A stretch of DNA of 37,500 bases from Symbiodinium natans (Eukaryota > Sar > Dinophyceae > Suessiales > Symbiodiniaceae), in the NCBI GenBank assembly GCA_905221605.1, contig CAJNDS010000795.1:1-37500 (forward strand). The letters run 5' to 3'. This document shows, in pieces, positions 18,615-27,475 of the stretch. The notes beneath the pieces are model-generated. The model saw only the letters and a list, made by a program, of their open reading frames with translations, was not told where the DNA came from and ran no database searches. A program made the translations under genes and the position numbers. The first letter of the stretch is position 1. Each line of letters starts with the position of its first letter.

Positions 18615-18941
18615 ATCCAAGCACACCAAAGCCCCAAAACCCTAATTAAACCCTACAGCAACCCCCGCACCAACTCAACTCTGAACCTTTTTATGAACCC
18701 TAAAAAAACCCTAAAAAAGGGTTTTTGCTCCGACTTTGAAACACCAAATCCTTCAATCCCTAGAGCCCTACAGCCCACAATCCCTAGAACCCTAAGTCCT
18801 AAACCCTAGACCCCAAAACCCTAAAGCCCTGAAACCCAAGAATCCCGAAACCCCTATAATCCCTGCGAGTTCGCTACCCCTTGCACCACTGCGGGATGCC
18901 ATGGTTGCTTTCACCGGCCTCTTCGATCTCACTCCGACCAT

Positions 18942-18988
18942 GGTTTAGGGTTTAGGGTTTAGGGTTTAGGGCTTAGGGCTTAGGGTTG
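18942..18988. repeat. TTTAGGG block
   Basis: Six units, the last two TTAGGGC variants. Confidence 0.85.
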
Positions 18989-19495
18989 TCCACGTGACAT
19001 TCCTTTGTGGTGCTTTGCTGTAACTTTACATCTTTAGCCTTTTTGGGGTTTATTGGGTTTCTTAAGAAGGCAGCTAAAGTTAAGTTCATAGCTACCCTTC
19101 TGAGTGCAGCCAAGATTCTTTCTGACTTTGCAGGTTGAGCTGGCTTGCTCAGGGAACATTGGCACCCATTATGGAAAACTGTCCGTGGGGAGTGACCCAA
19201 CTTCCTTCATCAATAGGACGCTGCGCTGGAAAGTTTCCCACCCTGACGCACTGCCTTGCGGGCCTTCTTGTTCCTTACTTGTGTCCGTACTGTGTCACGA
19301 ACAAGCCCCTCCCCCCTCTCACTGACAAATGCGGGACAGTGACGAGGCTACGGCTACAATTACAATCCTCCCAAAAAAAGGTTTCTACGATTGATTGGAA
19401 TGTTGATGGGCCCCCCAGCTCACTGTCAAGCTCGCAGAGCTGCTCAGAGAAGCCGCACTGTTTAGCAATGGCCCTAAACCCTAAACCCTAAACCG
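18989..19495 (+). other. Unique island with weak coding signal
   Basis: After TTTGCAG (near 19133) a plus-strand frame is open for about 110 codons (SWLAQGTLAPIMENCPWGVT near its start) until it reads into CCCTAAA units at about 19472. A second frame overlaps it for some 70 codons. Composition is not decisive and no family is recognised. Confidence 0.28.
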
Positions 19496-19652
19496 GAAGC
19501 CCCAAAGTTCTATGAGGGTTCTCTCTATTCCTAAAACCACAAGACCCGCTGTTTGGGGGTTTAGGGCTTAGGGATAGCGGGGGCGCAGGAGGTCTTCCTG
19601 GGACGTGGAGAGCTGCTGAGGCTGCCGGGTCCCTCAAAGCTAAACCCTACCA

Positions 19653-19736
19653 GCATGGGCTGTTAGGCCCTATAATCCCCCTAACCAACCCTATAAAGGG
19701 CCTTATTTAAGGGGTTATAGGGTCTAATAGCCCATG
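19653..19736. mobile_element. Hairpin element, 27-bp inverted ends
   Basis: CATGGGCTGTTAGGCCCTAT at 19653 pairs with the complement of ATAGGGTCTAATAGCCCATG ending at 19736, with few mismatches and a short centre. It resembles a small foldback element. No target duplication is evident. Confidence 0.7.
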
Positions 19737-20003
19737 TAGGTGTAGGTAGGTTCGTTAGGGTTTAGGTATTAAGGTTTCAGGATTAGAGATTAGGTTGTCG
19801 TCGGGGCTGGGGAATTTTTTGGAGGGGGGGAGGAGGCCCTAAACCCGAAATCCTAAACCCTAAATTCTAAACCCTGGGTTTCATGTCTTCCCCATTGTTC
19901 GCTGCAAGCTTTAGGACGGTGGCGACTGGGGAGTTTGCAGTCCAATGCAACTAGTTGGGGGCTGGGGTTTGGGGTTTGGGGTTTAGGGTTTAGGGTTTAG
20001 GGA

Positions 20004-20430
20004 GACAAACCCCATCAAGCAAAACAGGACAAGTTGTCTGTGGGCTAGGCTAGCGAAAACGAAGACACTAAAACCCAAGTTGCAAACTGCAGCGCTCTGG
20101 CATCATTCTCAGTGGCGATGCGAACCTCGGACTGGGCATCCAAGTTACCAGCTGAATGTGACTGGCTGCGTCAGCATTCTCATTGAAAAGTTGAAGCTAC
20201 AGAATTGCGGTCAGAAGAGGCCTACAAAGTGGAAGACCGAGTGAACTCCAAACTTCTAATCCTACAGCTGTCAACAACTACTGAATTCAACTCCATGCCC
20301 TAAACTTTTCATAATACCAGGATGCCCCCCAGGTTCATCTTTTTGAGGTCAGCACCGCCTATAGAACCCATCAGGTAAGAAAAGGTACCTTTGGTGTTGT
20401 TAGTCTTCGGTTCCTGTATAACCCCCCTAA
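20004..20430. other. Unique sequence, nothing identified
   Basis: No telomeric array, clear frame, RNA or element is seen between the TTTAGGG block ending near 20003 and the C-rich units starting near 20427. Confidence 0.5.
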
Positions 20431-20843
20431 ACCCTAAACCGCGAACCCTAAACCCTAAATCTTAGCCTAAAACCTAAACCCTAAACCCCAGTTCACGCAT
20501 CAGCTTCGAGCATCCCAAGCCAGGCGCCTCTCTCGAGCCTTGGCTGAACATGTTCAGGAGATGGGGCGCGACAGCCCGCAAAAGAGTGGTTTTGGGGTTT
20601 TGGGGGGTTTGAGGTTTGGGGTTTAGGGTTTAGGGTTTAGGGCTACTCCAGTTACTCTGCAGGTGTGGCAACCCGAAAACGTATTCAAAAAACAGGTCCT
20701 ACGAGGTTAAACCCTAAACCCTGAAATGCCCGTATAAGCCCCTGCTGGTGAATTCCTAGCTCGGTGGAAGCCGAGAAGCACCCCAAACCCTACCCCTAAA
20801 CCCTAAACCCTAAACCCTATTGCCCTCCGGGCCTTATGTAGAG

Positions 20844-20943
20844 CTAGGTAGGCCCTTGGGAGATTTTTGGATTTCCCCTTATTGGGTTTAAGAGGATCAT
20901 ATTCAGGGAAATAATTCAGAGGGTTTTTTAGGGGCCATCCTAG
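20844..20943 (+). mobile_element. Complete CTAGG-family introner-like element, AGAG target duplication
   Basis: A 100-bp element starting CTAGGTAGGCCCTTGGG and ending TTAGGGGCCATCCTAG, the ends being inverted copies (CTAGG, GGCCC). Flanked by AGAG at 20840-20843 and 20944-20947. It carries the donor word CTAG|GT near its start and AG at its end. TTTAGGG units start at 20948, immediately after the right duplication. Related copies: 15023-15200 and 2590-2652. Confidence 0.82.
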
Positions 20944-21164
20944 AGAGTTTAGGGTTCAGGGTTTAGGGTTTAGGGTTTTTGTGGGTCCCAGAAGCCCAAA
21001 AAAAGAGAGTCCTTTCCAGTCTGTCATGGCCACTTATGCAATCCAGGAGCCCTTAACCCCAAAACTCCAAAAACCCGTGCCCCAACACCTAAACCCCAAA
21101 CCCTACCTCCCTTAAGTTGCGAACCTGAAGAGGAAAAGTACCTTTAAACCCAAAACCCCAAAAC

Positions 21165-21242
21165 CCTAAACCTTGAACCCTGAACCCTAAATCCTAACCC
21201 TAAACCCTAAACCCTAAACCCTAAACCCTAAACCCTAAACCG
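21165..21242. repeat. CCCTAAA block
   Basis: About ten units, the last six perfect. Confidence 0.88.
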
Positions 21243-21355
21243 CTGTATGACCTCTTCAGATACCGTCCCTCCTCCAGGCCCCAAAACCTGAAAATTGAAA
21301 TCCCCAAGCCCTTCATCCCCAAGTCCCTCAGCAAGGGTTCTCCTATAAAGGATCA

Positions 21356-21750
21356 CCCGAAACCCTAAACCCTAAACCCCAAACCCTAAACCCTAAAAGC
21401 CCTGTAAGTCCTACACAAGAAATTCTAAACCCAAATCAAGTCCTGAAGTGTGGGGTCAACACATTTACAGGCCGAAGCACCAAACCCTAAATCCTTAAAT
21501 TCCCAAACCCCAAGCCCTAAAACCCTAGACCCCAAACCCTAAACCCTCAATCCTATAAGCCTTCGTTTGGTCCCTTCAATTCTGAACCCTCCAAGTGGTT
21601 CTCTAAAGTGCCTAAACCCCTCATTCTCGACGACGAAGACCCACTAGGACCCCTACACCCTAAACCCTAAACCGTAAACCCTAAACCCTAAACCCTCAAC
21701 CCTCAACCCTAAACCCTAACCCTAAACCCTCAACCCTAAACCTCCTTTGG
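21356..21750. repeat. Degenerate CCCTAAA tract
   Basis: Blocks at 21356-21400, 21480-21555 and 21655-21750 with decayed sequence between them. Confidence 0.7.
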
Positions 21751-21889
21751 CCCCCTTATTTGAGGTTTACAATGCCTGGTCTCCCGCTGCCGCCGTGTCG
21801 CCACCGCTGCCCTGGCTGCGCTCCGAGAGCACCAGGTTGGGTTTAGGGTTTAGAGTTTAGGGTTTAGGGTTCAGGGTTCAGCATCTCAA

Positions 21890-22375
21890 GTTCGAGCATT
21901 TACTAGGCCAGCAGTGTGTGTAGGCAACGGAAAAAAACCCACCCACCCAGAGAATCCCAAAACATTAAGAAAATAAAAAGTTTACATTTCTCATCAGCAA
22001 GCCCTGTCCTCCAACCTCACTCTGTCATGGACCATCCTACCCACGAACCATTTCATCGGCCCCCATAGAGGGGCGGGACTTGAAATCCTGAAACCGGTGA
22101 AGGCTCGGTTTTGGTCAAAAATCCAGAAAACGAGAGACCACCCAGAGCCGTCGATTTCAGTACTAAAAAATCGCATTTTTAATTGGACCCGGGCCGATCC
22201 TGGGGTCCCCCCCTCATTCGGGGTGTTTTTGGAGGTGAACTTTCCCTCTCAAGGGGGGGTCGGAGTTTGAGGCAAGGGGGGGTCTCAGAAGATTATTTTG
22301 CCTTTAAAATTGAAAAATACTACCCCCCCTTGACCAAAACTAGGCTGTGAAAAGGTCACGGGGGCGGCCCTTCAT
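21890..22375. other. Unique sequence before the minisatellite
   Basis: No gene recognised. A minus-strand frame at 21994-22176 is open for 60 codons (STEIDGSGWSLVFWIF within it) but has no further support. Confidence 0.4.
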
Positions 22376-22452
22376 CAGAATTGATGAAAAACATTGAAAA
22401 ACCATAAAAACCACTGAAAAATTCTGAAAAACCTTGAAAAACCTTGAAAAAG
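22376..22452. repeat. Short-unit repeat of TTGAAAAACC type
   Basis: Seven or so diverged copies of an approximately 11-bp unit (ATTGAAAAACC, CTTGAAAAACC) that grade into the minisatellite. Confidence 0.8.
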
Positions 22453-23122
22453 CCAAGGCCAAGGCCGCACACACGGGCCAGGACAAGGCCAGACCCTTGA
22501 GTGCCCAACAGGGCCGGTCGATTTGGAAGGGCCAAGGCCAAGGCCAAGGCCGCGCGCGCGCGGGCCAGGCCAAGGCCAGACGCTTGAGTGCCCAACAAAG
22601 CCGGTCGATTTAAGGATTGGCCCCAGGGCCAGTGCCCAGCAGGGCCGGTCGATCTGGAAGGGCCAAGCCGTGCGCGCGCGGCCAGGACAAGGCCAGACCC
22701 TTGAGTGCCCAACAGGGCCGGTCGATTTAAGGATTGGCCCCAGGGCCAGTGCCCAACAGGGCCGGTCGATCTGGAAGGGCCAAGGCCGTGCGCGCGCGGG
22801 CCAGGACAAGGCCAGACCCTTGAGTGCCCAACAGGGCCGGTCGATTTGGAAGGGCCAAGGCCAAGGCCAAGGCCGCGCGCGCGCGGGCCAGGACAAGGCC
22901 AGACCCTTGAGTGCCCAACAGGGCCGGTCGATTTAAGGATTGGCCCCAGGTCGATCTGGAAGGGCCAAGGCTGTGCGCGCGCGGGCCAGGACAAGGCCAG
23001 ACCCTTGAGTGCCCAACAGGGCCGGTCGATTTGGAAGGGCCAAGGCCAAGGCCAAGGCCGCGTGCGCGTTGGCCAGGACAAGGCCAGACCCTTGAGTGCC
23101 CAACAGGGCCGGTCGATTTGCT
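22453..23122. repeat. GC-rich minisatellite with two interleaved unit lengths
   Basis: AGACSCTTGAGTGCCCAAC recurs at 22491, 22578, 22695, 22814, 22901, 22999 and 23086, giving spacings of 87, 117, 119, 87, 98 and 87 bp. The long units carry an extra TTTAAGGATTGGCCCCAGG segment. Each unit holds GGCCAAGG runs and a CG-alternating tract. Long open frames exist on both strands because 87 and 117 are multiples of three and stops are rare in the unit; I do not regard them as genes. Confidence 0.93.
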
Positions 23123-23157
23123 GACTATAGGGTTTAAATATATATAGGTAAGAGAGG

Positions 23158-23300
23158 CTTAGGGTTTAGGGTTTAGGGTTTGGTTTAGGGTTTAGGGTGT
23201 GGGGTTTAGGGTTTAGGTTTTAGGGTTTAGGGTTTAGGGTTCAGGTGTGGGGTTTGCGGTTCTGGGTTTTGGTTTAGGGCTTAGGGTTCCCTAGCGAGGG
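23158..23300. repeat. TTTAGGG block
   Basis: G-rich telomeric units, increasingly degenerate to the right. Confidence 0.85.
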
Positions 23301-23517
23301 TTGAGGGTTTAGGGTTGAGGGTCCAGGGTTGGTCCACGGTTGAGAGCTCAGGGTCAAAGGTTTTAAGAAGGCTACCCTTTTTGTTCCCGGGCTATTCTTG
23401 GGTCTAGTGCGAAGGTCAACCGAAGCCCTAACCCTAGACCCTAACATCCCCCCCTCCCCCTTCAAACCCCCCAAAACCCCAAATCCCTAATCCCTGAACC
23501 CTATAAACCCCAAAGTC

Positions 23518-23602
23518 CCGAGCCCTAAGCCCTGAACCGTAAACCCTAACCCTAAACCCTAAACCCTAAACCCTCAACCCTCAACCCTAAACCCTAAACC
23601 CC
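23518..23602. repeat. CCCTAAA block
   Basis: About 11 units including CCCTCAA variants. Confidence 0.85.
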
Positions 23603-23679
23603 CTGCACAGGGCATCTCGGAGCCCGACGTCGCAGCACGACTTCAAGAGCCACTTTGCCTCGACATGGGTTTGCTATGG

Positions 23680-23815
23680 TTTTTTAGGGTTTAGGGTTTA
23701 GGGTTTAAGGGTTTAAGGGTTTAAGGGTTTAAGGGTTTAAGGGTTTAAGGGTTAGGGTTTAAGGGTTAGGGTTTAGGGTTTAAATGTAGGGGTTAGGGTC
23801 TAGGGTCTAGGGTTT
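23680..23815. repeat. TTTAGGG block with TTTAAGGG-homogenised core
   Basis: Seven or so consecutive 8-bp TTTAAGGG units (about 23700-23770) lie within ordinary TTTAGGG units. Confidence 0.88.
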
Positions 23816-24099
23816 AGAGTCCCAAAACAAATGGAAAGCCCTGGTTGATGGAGTCTTGGGCCCCGGGGCTCATAGATCCTACTCCCTAAATTGGGGATCA
23901 AGGGATACCACTGTTTGGGGAAATGCCTAAAGACCCAAAACCCTAAAAACCCCAACAACCCTGAACCCCTCGGGCTCCCAACAAAACCCCTGCCTTGTTT
24001 GGGGGGAATGAGGAATGCCGAAAAAAAATCTCCAGCAAACTGCATCTGCGTACATGGAAGAAGGCGCAGGACTTCACTGCTCGGCTTTTTGGGCTGAGG

Positions 24100-24200
24100 G
24101 TGTAGGGTTTAGGGTTCAGGGTTCAGGGTTTAGGGTTTAGGGTTTAGGGGTTAGGGTGTAGAATTTAGGGTTTAGGATGTAGGGCTTAGGGTCGAGGATC
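24100..24200. repeat. Degenerate TTTAGGG block
   Basis: G-rich telomeric units with TTCAGGG and TGTAGGG variants. Confidence 0.8.
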
Positions 24201-24369
24201 TGGGGGTTTAGGGCCCGGGGGCTCCAAGCAATGTAGACCCCAAGACTCAGACCGCGAGGACAACCTTAATCCCTGCAAGGCCTAAAGCGCCCAACCCTCA
24301 GCCTCCTAACCCCCAACCCCCTGTGAGCCCCTCATTTTGGAAACCTCATACATCCCTCCTACACCACCC

Positions 24370-24663
24370 CTCAACCCTAAACCCTAAACCCTAAACCCTA
24401 AACCCTAAACCCTAAACCCTAAACCCTGAACCCTAAACCCTGAACCCTGAACCCTACACCCTGAACCGTAAACCCCGAACCCTAAACCCTCAACCCTGAA
24501 CCTAAACCCTACACCCTGAACCCTAAACCCTAAACCCTGAACCCCAAACCCTAAACCCTGAACCCTGAACCCTGAACCCTAAACCCTAAACCCTAAACCC
24601 TAAACCCTAAACCCTAAACCCTAAACCCTAAACCCTAAACCCTAAACCCTAAACCCTAAACCT
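24370..24663. repeat. Longest CCCTAAA block of the window
   Basis: About 290 bp of C-rich telomeric units. The central part alternates CCCTAAA with CCCTGAA; the outer parts are nearly perfect. Confidence 0.93.
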
Positions 24664-24787
24664 TGCATACCCTACGTCATTCCGAGGTTTGAGTCCTCGG
24701 CCGGGACGGTTCTTCGCACAGTCACGGCCGTCTGGTGGCCTTGGCAGAACGCCGAGGACCAGCAAAGGTGTGTCCTCTTTTTTGGGG

Positions 24788-24826
24788 GTTAGGGTTTAGG
24801 GTTTAGGGTTTAGGGTTTAGGGGCTT
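24788..24826. repeat. TTTAGGG block
   Basis: Five units. Confidence 0.85.
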
Positions 24827-24912
24827 GCGGGCTACTGCAGCCAGCCTCTAAACGCTGAACACCTCCCAGCCTCAAAACTCTAAACATCTCACAGTCCTGT
24901 GGAAAACCCAAA

Positions 24913-24978
24913 CTTAGCACTGCAGCGTTTAGGGGTTAGGGTTTAGGGTTTACGGGGCTTATGAACTCAGCAACGAAG
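24913..24978 (+). mobile_element. CTTAG-family introner-like element with telomeric core
   Basis: Begins CTTAGCACTGCAGCG, ends GGGGCTTATGAACTCAGCAA then CGAAG, and is flanked by CAAA at 24909-24912 and 24979-24982. The right 25 bp are almost identical to the right ends of the introns at 28158-28260 and 28514-28619. The core, about 25 bp, is TTTAGGG-type repeat instead of the sequence found in those introns. The duplication CAAA offers no GT/GC donor, so this copy need not be an intron. Confidence 0.78.
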
Positions 24979-25162
24979 CAAAGCATACCCTGAATCCGGA
25001 AGCCTCACTCTTCCCCGCAACAAAAAGCCGGCCTGTCACTTTGGCCCCTTCAATTTGGAGCATCTGAATGGCACTTTCAGGACTTTCGCACTGCGCTCCG
25101 AGATTTATGCAATCGCAGTGGTCTCTACACGCTAAACCCTAAACGCCTGAGTGCGCAGCCAG

Positions 25163-25245
25163 GGTTTTGGGTTTAGGGTTTAGGGTTTAGGGTTTCGGTT
25201 TAGGGTTTCGGGTTTAGGGCTTAGGGTGTGGCTTAGGGCTTAGGG
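25163..25245. repeat. TTTAGGG block
   Basis: Units with TTTCGGG and CTTAGGG variants. Confidence 0.82.
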
Positions 25246-25506
25246 TTTATCCATCCAGACCAGTGGCCGTGACCGTGCCGGCCTCTACGACAGGTGCCTG
25301 CTAGGGCCTCCTTCACGGCGTCTGTGGATTGAGGGTTGGGTGCAGCGCGACGTGGGTGCAGACGAAGATGGCCTGCAGGAGGATCACCATGACATCAGGA
25401 TGGGAAAGTTTACCTGGCAGGCCATGGGTTCAGGGCTTAGTCAATGCTTGTACTTGAGCTTGTTTAGCTTTCCTTTCTGTATCAGAAAAGTAGATCGCAT
25501 CCCTGT

Positions 25507-25745
25507 CTAAACCCTAAACCCTAAACCCTAAACCCTAAACCCTAAACCCTAAACCCTGACCCCAAAGACCAGATCTCGGACTATCAGATTCCCAAAGTAC
25601 ACTCCCTGTACGAACTGGCCCTCAACCCTAAACCCTAAACCCAAAACCCTAAACCCTAAACCCTAAACCCTGAACCCTGAACCCTAAACCCTGAACCCTG
25701 AACCCTGAACCCTGAACCCTAAACCCTAACCCTAAACCCCGAACC
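25507..25745. repeat. Two CCCTAAA blocks
   Basis: 25507-25558 is nearly perfect; 25623-25745 has CCCTGAA variants clustered in its middle. Confidence 0.88.
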
Positions 25746-26034
25746 CGACAAACCCCACACCCCGCGGCGCATAAAGACATCCTGTAGCCTGAAAAGCCAA
25801 GCGCAGGATCGCGAGGCCTCTGCTGCGAGCCTAGCTTAGGGGTTAGGGTTTGGGGTTTAGGGCTTTGGGTTTAGGGTCTTCACGTCTTAGGGTCTTAGGG
25901 TCGAACCCTAAACCCTAAGCCTTAATCGTCTAAGGTAGGGCTTTTAGGGCTTTGGGACTACTGAGCCTCAGAGACCCTGAAGCCATGAAATGCCATCACA
26001 CTAAGACCGTAGATCCTGAACCGTCTTCCTAGCC

Positions 26035-26154
26035 CAACGGTCCATGTACCTATCTAATGTATACTTGGGCCTTAAAGGGGTTCCCACATAGTATCTTCAG
26101 TGCCCCAGAAAATGTTTATATACTATATAGGTACATGAACCCTTAGGATAGACT
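26035..26154. mobile_element. Diverged CTAAGG-family hairpin element
   Basis: Inverted ends GGTCCATGTACCTAT and ATAGGTACATGAACC, with ATACTTGGGCC inside, match the element at 1950-2052. No clear target duplication. Confidence 0.6.
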
Positions 26155-26179
26155 AACCGAGATATTATCGACAGGTTTC

Positions 26180-26276
26180 TTGGTAGCCCAGTGGTACCCC
26201 CTTTCCCTTCTTTTGGTCCAAGCTTCCCTTGTAAAGTGAATAACCCCCAAAAAGGTGCCCTAATATGGGCTACCAA
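26180..26276 (+). mobile_element. CTTGG-family TIR element with 4-6 bp target duplication
   Basis: Inverted ends TTGGTAGCCCA and TGGGCTACCAA; GGTTTC occurs at 26174-26179 and 26277-26282. Taking the termini as CTTGG...CCAAG gives a 4-bp duplication GTTT, as in the CTTAG and CTAGG families. The first GTTT would be a donor and the terminal AAG an acceptor. A CCCTAAA block begins directly after the right duplication. Confidence 0.72.
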
Positions 26277-26280
26277 GGTT

Positions 26281-26545
26281 TCCCTAAACCCTAAACCCTA
26301 AACCCTAAACCCTAAACCCTAAACCCTAAACCCTAAACCCTAAACCCTAAACCCTAAACCCTAAGGGAAATCTGCCCAATTTGGCAGTTGCCCTTTCGTT
26401 CAAGGGTCTTCAAGCCCAGGGTTCTTGGGCCCTGAGACCTAGCTAAGGGTTCCTTGGAGCCTGAGGGAAGGTTACCCTAAACCCTAAACCCTAAACCCCA
26501 AACCCTAAACCCTAAACCCTAAACCCTAAAAAACCCTAAATCCTA
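26281..26545. repeat. Two CCCTAAA blocks
   Basis: 26281-26364 has about 12 perfect units; 26474-26545 is similar with a few variants. Confidence 0.9.
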
Positions 26546-26649
26546 AAACCCCACAAGACCCCTTTTCAAGCTCTTCGAGGTCATCGACTGTGTGGAGCAC
26601 GCCGAGCTTGCCGACGTAAGTGCGGCCGCACTTGAGGGGGTTTAAGAGC

Positions 26650-26780
26650 GTGGGTTTAGGGTTTAGGGTTTAGGGTTTGGGGTTTGGGGTTTGGGGTTTG
26701 GGGTTTGGGGTTTGGGGTTTGGGGTTTGGGGTTTAGGGCTTAATGTTTAGGGTTTAATGTTTAGGGTTTAGGGTTCAGGG
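26650..26780. repeat. Telomeric block with TTTGGGG-homogenised core
   Basis: Nine or so consecutive TTTGGGG units (about 26677-26735) flanked by TTTAGGG units. Confidence 0.88.
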
Positions 26781-27475
26781 CACTTCAGGGGGGTTAAGGG
26801 TTTGGGATTTCAGGGTGCAGGGTTTGATGATAGGCCGGGCTCTGTAAAAGGTTTCGGGGAAAGCGCAAGCAAGCCCTAAAGCCCACGGGTGTAGAATTCC
26901 TACGCCCTGCGTTGAGTGATGGCAAAGCCAAGTATAAGTATACAGGCAGACATGACCTCGACATTGTATTCCGACTATGAGCAACTAATCTTCGGGTAGT
27001 TTCGTGGTCCCTTAGTATGGGCCCTTAAAAAGGGGACCCCTTAAAGTCCCCTGAAATATACCCTGGCAACCCAAGTGCCCATACATCAGAACCCTTCAAA
27101 GAGTGTAAGGGAGCATCTTATGGGTCCATGAAAGTACCCTTAAGGAAGCCTCGACTTTATAAGCCTCTAGCCCTGCAACCCTATTCACCCTCGAACCTTC
27201 TGACCCCGAGCCTGAAACCCTGCAACCCTGCAACCTCCGATATCTGAAAACCGGGATTTTGCAAGCTGCAGGCCCCATTCTTAAACCCTAAACTCTAAAC
27301 CCTCCACTCAGTCCTCTCACTTCTGATGGGATAGGCTGGAACACTCTGCTCTGTAGGATGTGTGGGAGTAGAGAAGATCATGGGGTGGTGGGCTAGCGCG
27401 AGGTTATTGCTCGAAAGTGCTTTGTGAAAATTGCCGCAGCTGATTTTGGGAGTCTAGCTTCAGCTCCAAAACTAC
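26781..27475. other. Region upstream of the XK-like gene
   Basis: No telomeric array and no convincing gene. A hairpin-like sequence at 27011-27089 has ends CTTAGTATGGGC and GCCCATACATCAG that could be another decayed CT...AG element. No promoter motif can be named with confidence. TCTAG and TTCAG just before the ATG at 27476 could be cis- or trans-splice acceptors. Confidence 0.4.

Noticed and set aside
18360-18649. Four overlapping frames of poly-L, poly-I and poly-Y
   Set aside because: All arise from the (TAA)n and (AT)n microsatellite.
22340-23147. Long frames on both strands, up to 241 codons
   Set aside because: Explained by a GC-rich minisatellite whose unit lacks stops; frames on both strands are equally good.
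24684-24703. CCGAGGTTTGAGTCCTCGG, resembling a tRNA T-arm
   Set aside because: No acceptor, D or anticodon arms fit around it; a similar hairpin at 35236 also lacks them.
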